Origin: Acinetobacter indicus CIP 110367
GTDB lineage: Bacteria; Pseudomonadota; Gammaproteobacteria; Pseudomonadales; Moraxellaceae
Direction of reading: 5' to 3'
Length of the DNA: 64,000 nt
Assembly: GCF_000488255.1 (NCBI RefSeq)
Contig: NZ_KI530745.1
Span: forward strand, 885,324-949,323
In this document: piece by piece, positions 44,116 through 52,315 of the stretch
Numbering within the stretch: the first letter of the stretch is position 1
How the letters are laid out: every line of letters begins with the position of its first letter
Notes under the pieces: model-generated
What the model was told of the DNA's origin: nothing
The model's input: only the letters and a program-made list of their open reading frames with translations
The model's database searches: none
Program-made: the position numbers and the translations under genes

Positions 44116-45096
44116 TTAAAACCGCCGGCCAAAGCGCTGGCGGTATTCCATTGGGGTTAGGCCGGTTTTCTTGCGAAATAAACGCCGGAATGAACTCGGA
44201 TCTTCATAGCCCACCATTTGCATAATCCGGTCAATCGGCTGCTCGGTTTCTTCCAGCCGTTTTTGCGCAGCTTCAATACGAATAGCCTGCACATACTGAT
44301 TCGGCGCCACATCTAACACTGCTTTAAAACGGCGAATGAGCGTGCGCGGGCTGATATTAAAGCGCGCCGCCACATCTTCCATATTCAAGTTTTCACTAAA
44401 ATGCTGCTCCAGCCAATGCTGGATTTCTTTTACCAAACCATCCTGATGTGGCTTGCTCATACGCATCAAGGAATAGGACAACTGGTTGTCACGGCGAAAA
44501 TCCAGCACAAAGGATTTGGCCGTCTGAATGGCAATTTCAAAGCCATAAAAACGTTCAATTAAATGTAGCCCCAAATCGAACCAGGCCAACCCGCCACCGG
44601 CACAATAGACATGATCGGACTGGGTAATCAGGCGATCCGCCTGCAAATGGACCTCCGGATAGCGCTGCTGGAACTGATCTTTAAAACCCCAATGCGTGGT
44701 GGCACTGCGGCCCTGTAAAATTCCGGCTTCGGCCAGAAAAAAATTCCCGGTACAGTTTCCGGCAATCAGGCATTGAGCTTGATCGGCCTGTTGCAGAACA
44801 TTCATGAGAGACTGATTTTTTTCCAGAATCTGCTCGATGGAACCGGCCAAAGTCGGAATCACCAGCAAATCGGCCTGCTGGATTTCACTATAGGCCAGAT
44901 GCGCCTCAATGCGTAAACCATTACTGCATTGCACCGTTTCTCCCTGTGGCGAGGCAATCTGCACCTGAAACAAACGCTGGATGTCCTGTTTCTGAATCCG
45001 GTTCCAGCTAATGCCGGCCAGACTGAATAAATCGGCCACACCGGTTATGGCCGAAGCCAGTGCACCATCATAGGCCAGAATAAAAACCCGCTTCAT
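44116..45096 (-). CDS. GlxA-type AraC regulator
   Basis: A 326-residue regulator with a DJ-1/PfpI-like amidotransferase fold in the N-terminal part (FILAYDGALASAITGVADLFSLAG, then LIAGNCTGNFFLAEAGIL, where Cys stands at the nucleophile elbow) and an AraC-type double helix-turn-helix at the C-terminus (LNMEDVAARFNISPRTLIRRFKAVL; PIDRIMQMVGYEDPSSFRRLFRKKTGLTPMEYRQRF). Effector unknown. It is divergent from the acyl-CoA dehydrogenase gene 114 bp away, which it may control. Confidence 0.88.
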   Translation of the reverse strand: MKRVFILAYDGALASAITGVADLFSLAGISWNRIQKQDIQRLFQVQIASPQGETVQCSNGLRIEAHLAYSEIQQADLLVIPTLAGSIEQILEKNQSLMNVLQQADQAQCLIAGNCTGNFFLAEAGILQGRSATTHWGFKDQFQQRYPEVHLQADRLITQSDHVYCAGGGLAWFDLGLHLIERFYGFEIAIQTAKSFVLDFRRDNQLSYSLMRMSKPHQDGLVKEIQHWLEQHFSENLNMEDVAARFNISPRTLIRRFKAVLDVAPNQYVQAIRIEAAQKRLEETEQPIDRIMQMVGYEDPSSFRRLFRKKTGLTPMEYRQRFGRRF

Positions 45097-45210
45097 GCTT
45101 TCTTCCCAAATGTCGTTTTTGGCTCCTTGAGTGTCATTATTGACAATTTATCTGCCAATACAAGTCTTGTTAAGCTAAGAGCAATCAATAAAAACAGGTA
45201 ACGGCATCCC

Positions 45211-46998
45211 ATGACCGCACTCATCAATCAAAAAGATCTGGATTTTTTACTCTATCAGGTATTTTCAGCCGAACAGCTGACCCAGCTGGAACGTTATCAG
45301 GAACATGACAAAGCCACCTTCGACAGTATTTTAGATACGGCGCGCGGCATTGCAGCAGACTATTTTGCCCCGCACAATGCCAAAGGCGATGCACAAGAAC
45401 CGCATTTTGATGGTACACAGGTACATACCATTGCCGAAGTGAAACAGGCCTGGCAACAGTTTGCCCAGGCCGGTCTGTTATGTGCCCAGCATGATTATGA
45501 TCAGGGCGGTATGCAGCTTCCCACACTGATTAATATGGCTGCCAATGCCTATTTTATGTCGGCCAATCCTGCCACCGTGGCTTATTCATTTTTAACCGCC
45601 GCCGCAGCGAATCTGATTCAGGCCTTCGGTACCGAGCAGCAGAAACAGACCTTTGTCCCGTCGATGTTCAATGGCCGCTTTTCCGGCACCATGGCCATGA
45701 CCGAGCCGAATGTCGGTTCCTCTCTGGGTGATCTGACCACCAAAGCCATTCCACAAGCTGATGGCAGCTACAAAATTAAAGGCCAGAAAATGTTTATTTC
45801 TGGGGGTGATCAGGACATTACTGAAAATATTGTGCATCTGGTGCTGGCGCGGATTCAGGATGCGCCACAAGGTGTCAAAGGCATTTCCCTGTTTATTGTG
45901 CCGAAATTCCTGACCAATGAAGATGGCACGCTGGGTGAACGCAATGATGTCAAACTGGCTGGCCTGTTACATAAAATGGGCTATCGCGGGACAACATCGA
46001 CTGTGCTGAATTTTGGTGAAAATAACCAATGCTTAGGCTATTTGATTGGTGAAGCTGGTCAGGGCCTGAAATATATGTTCAAAATGATGAACGAGGCGCG
46101 TGTCGGTGTTGGGCTGGGCGCCGCGATGATCGGTTATCGCGGTTATTTGGAATCGCTGGAATATGCCAGAAACCGTCCGCAAGGCCGACTGGCCAATGAA
46201 AAAAATAGCGATAGCAAACCGGTCAATATTATTGAACATAGCGATGTGAAACGGATGCTATTAGCGCAAAAGGCCTATGTAGAAGGTGCTTTGGCACTGT
46301 GCCTGTTTGCCGCGCGACTGATTGATGAACATCAGGCGGGTGGCTCGGAAGATAGCGCCATTCTGCTCGATCTGATTACACCTGTGGTCAAGTCCTTCCC
46401 TTCTGCCTATGGCCCGAAAGCCAATGATCTGGCAATTCAGGTGCTCGGCGGTGCCGGCTATACCCGTGATTATCCAGTAGAACAGTATTATCGGGATAAT
46501 CGCTTAAATCCGATTCATGAAGGCACTTTTGGTATTCAGTCACTGGATTTACTCGGGCGTAAATTATGGCAGCACAATGGCAAAGGCTTAAATCTGCTGA
46601 TGCAACGCATCAACACCACGCTGGAACAGATTCAGCATCCAACCATTCTGGATCTGTCTAGCAAATTCTGCAAACATTTGGCTACGGTACAAAGCACCAC
46701 ACAAAAACTGGGACAGGCGCTTATGCAAGGTCAAACCAGTGAGGCTTTGGCCAATTCTGCCCTGTATTTAGATATGATGGCTAAAGTGATTATTTCCTGG
46801 TTATGGCTGGATATGGCTAATAAAGCGCAACAGCAGTTTGGCCAGTCTGAGTTGGTAGAAGATCAGCAATTTTTAGCAGGCAAGTTGCAAGCGGCGCGCT
46901 ATTTTATTCGCTGGGAATTACCGGAAATTGAACATCAGGCCAAATTACTGAGTGAATTTGATGATACCTGCCTGTCGATGCACAGCGACTGGTTTTAA
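45211..46998 (+). CDS. Long-form acyl-CoA dehydrogenase
   Basis: A 595-residue acyl-CoA dehydrogenase of the long (DmdC/FadE5-like) type. FAD-binding segment MAMTEPNVGSSLGDLTTKA, central barrel, then QVLGGAGYTRDYPVEQYYRDNRLNPIHEGTFGIQSLDLLGRK around the catalytic region, and an extra C-terminal helical domain of about 120 residues. Likely oxidises a medium- or long-chain acyl-CoA, or a specialised substrate. An N-terminal helical domain (FLLYQVFSAEQLTQLERYQEHD) is also typical of this subgroup. Single-gene unit with a strong terminator. Confidence 0.9.
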   Translation: MTALINQKDLDFLLYQVFSAEQLTQLERYQEHDKATFDSILDTARGIAADYFAPHNAKGDAQEPHFDGTQVHTIAEVKQAWQQFAQAGLLCAQHDYDQGGMQLPTLINMAANAYFMSANPATVAYSFLTAAAANLIQAFGTEQQKQTFVPSMFNGRFSGTMAMTEPNVGSSLGDLTTKAIPQADGSYKIKGQKMFISGGDQDITENIVHLVLARIQDAPQGVKGISLFIVPKFLTNEDGTLGERNDVKLAGLLHKMGYRGTTSTVLNFGENNQCLGYLIGEAGQGLKYMFKMMNEARVGVGLGAAMIGYRGYLESLEYARNRPQGRLANEKNSDSKPVNIIEHSDVKRMLLAQKAYVEGALALCLFAARLIDEHQAGGSEDSAILLDLITPVVKSFPSAYGPKANDLAIQVLGGAGYTRDYPVEQYYRDNRLNPIHEGTFGIQSLDLLGRKLWQHNGKGLNLLMQRINTTLEQIQHPTILDLSSKFCKHLATVQSTTQKLGQALMQGQTSEALANSALYLDMMAKVIISWLWLDMANKAQQQFGQSELVEDQQFLAGKLQAARYFIRWELPEIEHQAKLLSEFDDTCLSMHSDWF

Positions 46999-47040
46999 AA
47001 CTGAATGATGGAAAGCAGGTTTTAAATATCTACCTCCTAA

Positions 47041-47078
47041 AGAAAATCCCCATGTAATAAACTACATGGGGATTTTTT
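47041..47078. terminator. Bidirectional terminator after the acyl-CoA dehydrogenase gene
   Basis: A 14-bp perfect stem, AAAATCCCCATGTA with TACATGGGGATTTT, around ATAAAC, then T-rich. Serves both converging genes. Confidence 0.9.
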
Positions 47079-47104
47079 ATATACTTCTAGAATGCAAATG
47101 TCGT

Positions 47105-47596
47105 TTAGAATTGTGCATTCAAGACATTGGCCGCCACTTTACCCTGCCACAATTCACGTAGGGTCGGTAAATAGAATTTTTCACCCAGCTCGACCAGTTC
47201 AGCATCAATTTGTGCATGAACTTCATGCATAAACAGATAGTCCAGCTCTACTGTCGCCAATTGGCTTTGTGATTTTTTATAGTCCTGACGTTTTTGCTGT
47301 GCTTGCTTCACCAAATGGTCTGCAAAAGCGCGATCTTTATATTTCGCAATAGCATTTAAACGCAGCTCAATCAGGCCCCAACCACTGAGCAGCAATTTAA
47401 ACAATTCCAGATCTGCCGTGGTTGATTCCCAGGTCATTTCTTCCAGGTTTTCATTTTCAGGCAGCACCGGCAGCAGCAGCTCCATCACACTTGGGAAAAT
47501 TTTCTTAAAATTTAAAATAAATTTAACAGGATGCTCACCCGGATAATCGGTAAATTGCACCTTTTTCTGAACATCCGTTAAATAGATATCAAGCAT
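47105..47596 (-). CDS. Unrecognised protein, 163 residues
   Basis: No family recognised. Soluble and largely helical, with an N-terminal YLTDVQKKVQFTDYPGEHPVKFILNFKKIFPSVMELLLP, a helical middle rich in Lys and Gln (ADHLVKQAQQKRQDYKKSQSQ) and a C-terminal helix. A TAGGA site about 9 nt before the ATG supports the start. Codon use and composition look like the neighbours, so it is probably a native, genus-typical gene of unknown role. Confidence 0.7.
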   Translation of the reverse strand: MLDIYLTDVQKKVQFTDYPGEHPVKFILNFKKIFPSVMELLLPVLPENENLEEMTWESTTADLELFKLLLSGWGLIELRLNAIAKYKDRAFADHLVKQAQQKRQDYKKSQSQLATVELDYLFMHEVHAQIDAELVELGEKFYLPTLRELWQGKVAANVLNAQF

Positions 47597-47985
47597 TGAA
47601 AATTTTCCTAGATAGATTGCTGTTTTACAAAGCTTTATTTCTTAGCTTGTAAAACTGTAATAAAAAACGAATCGCATTTTAGCAATTATGACATCTTATT
47701 CAATGGTATTTAAGCCATGTGTCTACATGAGGATGGCTTTAGCTCTAAAATTCTTCAATCTGGAAAGATGACTTTAAACGGTTCGAAGGCTTTTAACTTT
47801 TTAAAAACTTTGATTCGGGGCTAGTAGATGGTTTTTCTTTAATTAGGTTCTTGAGTTTGAATCTTATATTAATCAATATCTAGTCGTTCAATAAGCATGA
47901 ACACTCCAGATTAAAATGACACACTGTTTGCCTTCAATGCACTCTCATCTATTATGCTGAGATATCTCAGACTTAAAAAATAACG
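47597..47985. other. Gene-poor stretch
   Basis: About 390 bases with many stop codons in all frames and no ribosome binding site linked to an open frame. A short palindrome GAGATATCTC lies near 47960. It may be decayed sequence; nothing identifiable. Confidence 0.4.
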
Positions 47986-48123
47986 ATGCTTTTTCTTATT
48001 GCGATCCTATTTTTAGTTTTTATTCTCTATTACTACAGACTTGATCAGGCCAGCGCGACGAGCAGCGAGTTTGTGTTCTACCTTTGCCTTTCCTTAATCA
48101 TCCTCTGCATCGTGAACGCTTGA
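47986..48123 (+). CDS. Possible micro-protein, two membrane spans (45 residues)
   Basis: Opens with a strongly hydrophobic stretch (LFLIAILFLVFILYYY), then a polar linker (RLDQASATSSE) and a second hydrophobic stretch (FVFYLCLSLIILCIV). Such a two-span hairpin topology is unlikely by chance, but no good ribosome binding site precedes the ATG. No family recognised. Confidence 0.35.
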   Translation: MLFLIAILFLVFILYYYRLDQASATSSEFVFYLCLSLIILCIVNA

Positions 48124-48295
48124 CGTGTGTTGACTTAAGTAGCAAGTAAGTATTAAAAAAACCTTCTCATCTCCCAGCGGTCACAAAACTGCATATACCG
48201 TGACCGTCCAGTTACACCTATATTTTTCCTTTCACAAGCGGTTCACAGTACAGGTATATCATCACGGGATTAAAAAAATTAATGTGAGATGTATC

Positions 48296-48472
48296 GTGAA
48301 ATACGGAATTTTAATTGTTCTACTGTTAAGCTGTGTAGTCAGCAGTGGCCTGAGTTTCTGGGTTGGATTCAAGGCAAATGATTCATTATTATTGATCATT
48401 GGCGGACTGCTTGTTTTTGCATCAATCTTGATTGCCCTTGAAATTAAAAAAGTCAAAAAAGATCCGTTCTAA
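48296..48472 (+). CDS. Possible micro-protein, two membrane spans (58 residues)
   Basis: From a GTG preceded by GAG at about 7 nt. The protein has two hydrophobic segments (YGILIVLLLSCVVSSGLSFW and SLLLIIGGLLVFASILIAL) and a basic tail (EIKKVKKDPF) that would lie inside by the positive-inside rule. The frame is open further upstream but that part is not protein-like. No family recognised. Confidence 0.42.
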   Translation: MKYGILIVLLLSCVVSSGLSFWVGFKANDSLLLIIGGLLVFASILIALEIKKVKKDPF

Positions 48473-48518
48473 GCCAAGCCGGCAATTTTTCTATGCTCTA
48501 TGGATGCGGGAATAGCGC

Positions 48519-48632
48519 CTATTCACGCTCTTTTAGACAATTCTGACAGCGCCGAATTTCTTCATCATCACCCGTGTATTCGACTTCAGTTGCGCCATGA
48601 AAGCTAAACAGACAAAGAAGGAACTGGATCAT
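48519..48632 (-). CDS. 37-residue micro-protein, copy A
   Basis: Starts with a hydrophobic stretch MIQFLLCLFSFHG and continues as ATEVEYTGDDEEIRRC, with three cysteines in all. It aligns without gaps to copy B (49149-49262): 14 of 37 positions identical, including L-F-x2-H, T-E, Y, D-x-E-E and C-x-N. The stop codon lies inside a GAATAG-GCG-CTATTC hairpin. A CCTCC/GGAGG hairpin lies upstream at 48657-48672. No family recognised; conservation between the copies is the evidence that it is translated. Confidence 0.6.
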   Translation of the reverse strand: MIQFLLCLFSFHGATEVEYTGDDEEIRRCQNCLKERE

Positions 48633-48656
48633 AATATTCTACTCTTAATAATCTGC

Positions 48657-48672
48657 CTCCTGTTCTGGAGGA
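48657..48672 (-). promoter_or_regulatory. CCTCC/GGAGG hairpin upstream of micro-protein A
   Basis: On the minus strand CCTCC-AGAACA-GGAGG, about 25 nt before the start codon. The CCTCC arm is complementary to a Shine-Dalgarno sequence, so the hairpin might bind or mimic one. It corresponds in position and sequence to the hairpin in front of copy B. Confidence 0.5.
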
Positions 48673-48738
48673 CGGCGTTGGGAGAAAATCAGAAGTTAGC
48701 CCTGATACAAATTTTATATAAATAGAAATTTTACAAGT

Positions 48739-48753
48739 TGTCATAATATGACA
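48739..48753. promoter_or_regulatory. Palindrome in the micro-protein A promoter region
   Basis: TGTCATA-A-TATGACA, perfect 7-bp arms about one central base, located 107 bp upstream of copy A and downstream of the 46-residue ORF. Operator-like; the regulator is unknown. Confidence 0.4.
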
Positions 48754-48816
48754 TTCATAAAAATTAACATTCATTTAAATTATCTCATTTCGATAATCTA
48801 AATAAAAAATTACCCA

Positions 48817-48957
48817 CTAAACCCAGAAGTCCTGAATAACGACTTTGTGGATGCTTTCATCGAAATCCGTATTGGATAGATTTAAGTTTTTGTTCTTAAT
48901 ATTGATATAACAATAACTTGCTGCAAGTCCTACACCAATCAAAGCTAATAGTTTCAT
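48817..48957 (-). CDS. Small anchored micro-protein (46 residues)
   Basis: Starts MKLLALIGVGLAASYCYINI, a short hydrophobic helix that could be an anchor or signal, then a polar stretch (KNKNLNLSNTDFDESIHK) and a short hydrophobic end. A strong site GAGGTGAG lies about 6 nt before the ATG, the best evidence that it is a gene. No family recognised. It lies between the two 37-residue ORFs on the same strand. Confidence 0.58.
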   Translation of the reverse strand: MKLLALIGVGLAASYCYINIKNKNLNLSNTDFDESIHKVVIQDFWV

Positions 48958-49077
48958 TGCTCACCTCACCTATTGGAAGATCTGGATTTAAACTATCATT
49001 CAAATTTGTAGCTTTCACATTCAATTTTGATCATTTTTTGTACAGATTGTAATTTCCGGAGCAATGTATAAAGCCAT

Positions 49078-49107
49078 AAAAAAGCCCACCAGTGGGTTGA
49101 GCTTTTT
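49078..49107 (-). terminator. Terminator after micro-protein B
   Basis: Minus strand: AAAGC...CCCA-CTGG-TGGG-CTTT with a small bulge, then T-rich, about 40 nt after the stop codon of copy B. It supports copy B as a transcribed unit. Confidence 0.55.
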
Positions 49108-49148
49108 AGGTCTTGACCAAGAGAAAGAAGCAATAGGGATGAGCGCTG

Positions 49149-49262
49149 TTAATACTCTTGATCTAAACCATTGCTACACGTTTTATTCTCTTCTTCATCG
49201 AGCAGGTAGTCGATTTCAGTCACCTCATGCAGGCCAAATAAAGTGAATAGAAGATGGAGCAT
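49149..49262 (-). CDS. 37-residue micro-protein, copy B
   Basis: MLHLLFTLFGLHEVTEIDYL followed by an acidic DEEEN stretch and a single cysteine near residue 29. Same length as copy A and gap-free alignment with it. A GAGGAG site lies 6 nt before the ATG, directly behind a terminator-like hairpin (49275-49302), so its expression may depend on read-through. A terminator follows at 49078-49107. No family recognised. Confidence 0.65.
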   Translation of the reverse strand: MLHLLFTLFGLHEVTEIDYLLDEEENKTCSNGLDQEY

Positions 49263-49274
49263 AATTTTCTCCTC

Positions 49275-49302
49275 AAAAAAATGCCTCCCTAGAGGAGGAG
49301 GC
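49275..49302 (-). promoter_or_regulatory. Terminator-like hairpin in the leader of micro-protein B
   Basis: Minus strand GCCTCC-TCCTCTA-GGGAGGC followed by A and seven T, and then immediately by the GAGGAG ribosome binding site of copy B. No room remains for a promoter between hairpin and gene, so the hairpin must be in its 5' leader, suggesting attenuation. The CCTCC arm could also pair with the ribosome binding site. Confidence 0.6.
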
Positions 49303-49309
49303 AGTAAAA

Positions 49310-49591
49310 AAAGAAAGAAACTACAGCGATAGATTCTGCTGGAAATTATATATAAATTTATAATTTATATATTTGCATAATATTACATATTTTATGCCAA
49401 AAATTAGCCAACCCAGTCTACTTTGAATGAATTATTAATAGAAAATTATTATAATTTTAAGTTGAATTTCAAAGTTAAGAGGACTTCTTATTCGGTGATC
49501 AGCAGAATATCTAGAATCCCTTAATTAACGTAAGTAAATGACTGCCCTTTTTGCCTAGATTCACTATTGGAGCCGGTTTTATACCAGCCAT
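49310..49591. other. AT-rich non-coding stretch
   Basis: About 280 bases with no gene. It must contain the promoter of micro-protein B on the minus strand. A near-perfect AT-only palindrome is at 49349-49371 (arms TATATAAATT and AATTTATATA, 3 bp between), overlapping likely -10 sequences. Confidence 0.4.
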
Positions 49592-49620
49592 AAAAAGGCT
49601 CACCTGTTTCCAGATGAGCC
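49592..49620 (-). terminator. Terminator of the TonB receptor gene
   Basis: Minus strand GGCTCATCTG-GAAA-CAGGTGAGCC, then TTTTT, about 110 nt after the receptor stop codon. Confidence 0.8.
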
Positions 49621-49732
49621 TACCGATGTCGAACCGCGAATGCTCAACCTGAATATCTAATGTCTCCATCTCAATACATCAAGCAGTCCACCTACCAATG
49701 TATTCAAGGAAAATATTCAGATCATCCCACCC

Positions 49733-52093
49733 TTAAAGATGCATGGTCACACCCAGCTGAAAAGCGCGGCCCGATAACGGCGCAATATATTTCAGGGGCG
49801 AATTATGTGGACGTGCCTCTTCATCCAGCAGGTTTGATCCATTCATAAACAGGTCAAAACTGGCATTTTTTAAAGTCACTTTTTTACGAATATCCAGATC
49901 CATCAGGTTGTATGCCGGTAATGGCACTTCCTCTGACACATTTTTTCCTAAATATCGCGGTTGATCATAATAAATACTTGCCAGACGCGCTGACCAATCT
50001 GCGCGTGTCCATTCAATGTGGGCACCATAACGATTGGTCGGCATATTCGGCAAATACACGCCATCATTACTTAAACGCAAACTTTCCGGATTAGTGGCCT
50101 TATTTTTAACCAGATCAGCAAAACCACCGACCTGTACCTCACCAAAATGGTCTAAATCAAAAGTGTAGTTCATATCCACCTCAAAACCATTCACTTTAGT
50201 ATCGGTTTGCTTCCAGTACTTCAGCGGTAAACGGTTTCTCATGGATGAACCGGAATGCGACAAATAAAAATAATCTTCAAAATCCATTTGATATAAAGCT
50301 ACAGCGATATTCGCAGCATCCCAGTTCACATGCGTGATTAACTCCAGCCCCTGCATTTTCTCTTTGTTCAATGCCTGATTGCCCTCTTCCTGCGTCATAA
50401 CCGAGTAATGCGGATTGCTGGCATACAGTTCATTAATTTCAGGAGCCCGTTCTGACTTAGAATATTGCAGCCTAAAGTCCAGATAATCAGTCGCTTTAAA
50501 ATTCGAACCGACATAAAAACTATTTAGAGCAAAAGATTTATTTTTTAGGGTGCTATTGGCCGCATTACGCGCCAGTTTAAAACTCTGATCCTGAATCTCA
50601 TGCTGAACGTTCTCATGACGATAACCGGCATCCACTGAAAACCGCTCCCAATCCAATTTTTCCTGGATAAATACCGCCTGGGTCGTGGTTTTGACATTAG
50701 GGAGATAGCGCTGTGTTCCTGAACCCTTAACATCACGTACATTCAAAGCAGTGCCAATTTCACCGCTCAAATTTTTATAAGGCATCTGCTTTAGTACCAG
50801 TTCGGCAGCATGGCTATCAAACTGATATTCATTGGCTTTGCTTGCACCAATATATTCACCCGAGCGATTGGATAATTTTGATGCCTGAATTTGGAGATGA
50901 TCAAGTACAGGCAGTGGGTCTCTGAGTAACGCATCAACCGCAAAACGGTTCTGTTTAATCTGCACCGTAACCGGCAAGCCATCTTCATAAGCGCTCTGGA
51001 AAGATTTATTCTCCATTGAGAAACCCGGCACACCATAATCACTGGTTTTATAATCGGCACTAATTCCAATATAGCCATTGTCTAAAAAGTAAGTACTCCC
51101 GATTGCCATATTTTCATTTCTGGCATAGCTATTGCACAGTTTTTTCTGATAATTGGGCGTAACATCCTGATTGGTTCGGCTTTCCACATATTTTGGCGTA
51201 TTGGGCACATAATCCGGGTTGGGATCATTGACAAATTCCCGGTAGGCACCATTCACATAGCGGGTTAAAACCGCTTGATCAGTATATTTGGCCGACTCCA
51301 AGCCATCATAATAATCATAAAAATGCTGAGGATTCTGGGCGATATCTTCTAAAACATGCTTATTTAAATATTGATGATGTGCCTTATTAAAGACCTGTTC
51401 AATTCTGGCATCGCGCTGGCAGGCGCTTGCCAAAGCAGAATCAATCCCACCTCGCTCCGAGATAATCGCTGTATCACAGACGGCTGCTTTGCTCTTTCCG
51501 GGAATTTTATAAGATGAAATCTGTTGGGTAGAAAACTGGATATTGGTGCTCAGATTTTCCTGATTATTGACATTAATGCGAATACCATGCCCGCTAAAAT
51601 CGTTAAAGCCCTTTTTATACACCACATCGACATTGGCGCTTTTCTCTTCCAGCATTTTTGAAATGATGCCCGAATCTATATCCACATAACCACCAATCGC
51701 CTGTCCGCCATAACGTACAGTATTGGTCCCTTTATGTACGGTCACGCTTTTAGTAAATAGTGGATCAAATGGAATATTAATATCACCGCTGATAGCATTC
51801 ATTCCATTGATCGCCTGACCATTCTCCAGAATCCCGACCCGATGACCACTCAAACTGCGTATCACTGGTGCCCCCGAATTGGGACCGAATGCGCTACTTT
51901 GCACGCCAGACATATGTTTAACGGCATCGCCCAAGGTATTGGCTGTTTCAATGCGTTCTTTAGGCGCAATGTTTAGGTTCTTGTCAGTATCATCCCCCTG
52001 AAAAATAAGTGGTTCCAGAATTGTAATCGGCTCTTCAGCCTGTGCCTGTTGCATCGCCAATAAAATTAAAGTCATGAGTGTGCTGTATTTCAT
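49733..52093 (-). CDS. znuD: ZnuD-like TonB-dependent receptor
   Basis: An outer-membrane receptor of 786 residues. Signal peptide MKYSTLMTLILLAMQQAQA, plug domain about 35-150 (NTLGDAVKHMSGVQSSAFGPNSGAPVIRSL, GGQAIGGYVDID), then a 22-strand-type barrel with SERAPEINELYA. The closing DEEARPHNSPLKYIAPLSGRAFQLG resembles ZnuD of Neisseria and Acinetobacter. An extracellular loop holds two cysteines about 20 residues apart and a His-rich stretch (FNKAHHQYLNKH), plausible for zinc capture. A perfect Zur-type palindrome lies 22 bp upstream. Zinc as substrate rests on homology and the operator. Confidence 0.88.
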   Translation of the reverse strand: MKYSTLMTLILLAMQQAQAEEPITILEPLIFQGDDTDKNLNIAPKERIETANTLGDAVKHMSGVQSSAFGPNSGAPVIRSLSGHRVGILENGQAINGMNAISGDINIPFDPLFTKSVTVHKGTNTVRYGGQAIGGYVDIDSGIISKMLEEKSANVDVVYKKGFNDFSGHGIRINVNNQENLSTNIQFSTQQISSYKIPGKSKAAVCDTAIISERGGIDSALASACQRDARIEQVFNKAHHQYLNKHVLEDIAQNPQHFYDYYDGLESAKYTDQAVLTRYVNGAYREFVNDPNPDYVPNTPKYVESRTNQDVTPNYQKKLCNSYARNENMAIGSTYFLDNGYIGISADYKTSDYGVPGFSMENKSFQSAYEDGLPVTVQIKQNRFAVDALLRDPLPVLDHLQIQASKLSNRSGEYIGASKANEYQFDSHAAELVLKQMPYKNLSGEIGTALNVRDVKGSGTQRYLPNVKTTTQAVFIQEKLDWERFSVDAGYRHENVQHEIQDQSFKLARNAANSTLKNKSFALNSFYVGSNFKATDYLDFRLQYSKSERAPEINELYASNPHYSVMTQEEGNQALNKEKMQGLELITHVNWDAANIAVALYQMDFEDYFYLSHSGSSMRNRLPLKYWKQTDTKVNGFEVDMNYTFDLDHFGEVQVGGFADLVKNKATNPESLRLSNDGVYLPNMPTNRYGAHIEWTRADWSARLASIYYDQPRYLGKNVSEEVPLPAYNLMDLDIRKKVTLKNASFDLFMNGSNLLDEEARPHNSPLKYIAPLSGRAFQLGVTMHL

Positions 52094-52114
52094 GCGAGCC
52101 CCCTTTTAAAAAGT

Positions 52115-52132
52115 GTTATGTTATAACATAAC
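52115..52132. promoter_or_regulatory. Zur box of the zinc receptor gene
   Basis: GTTATGTTATAACATAAC, a perfect 18-bp palindrome agreeing with the gammaproteobacterial Zur consensus (TGTTATAACA core), positioned just before the receptor start, so zinc-bound Zur should repress the gene. Confidence 0.82.
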
Positions 52133-52255
52133 TTTATATCTATTTAAAAAATTATTCTGGTTTTTCTGGCAGATCGAGAAAATGCAGCAACTCAATTGAG
52201 AGGAAGAAAAATGGGGGAATTGAAATATTTTGAATTCTTAGATTCTTAAAAAAAG

Positions 52256-52290
52256 AAGAAACCATCTAACACGAAGTTAAATGGTTTTTA
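52256..52290 (-). terminator. Terminator of the DUF2147 gene
   Basis: AACCATCTAAC and GTTAAATGGTT pair with one mismatch around a short loop; T-rich on the minus-strand side (TTCTTCTTTTTTT). Confidence 0.7.
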
Positions 52291-52315
52291 GAATCAGCTC
52301 AACAGCCAAAGCTCA

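Noticed and set aside
49064..49246. 60-codon plus-strand frame opposite micro-protein B
   Set aside because: It covers the terminator hairpin and is antisense to the better supported micro-protein B; no ribosome binding site.
47597..49732. Gene-poor region considered as a mobile-element scar
   Set aside because: No terminal inverted repeats, target duplication or transposase remnant recognised; micro-ORFs explain part of it.
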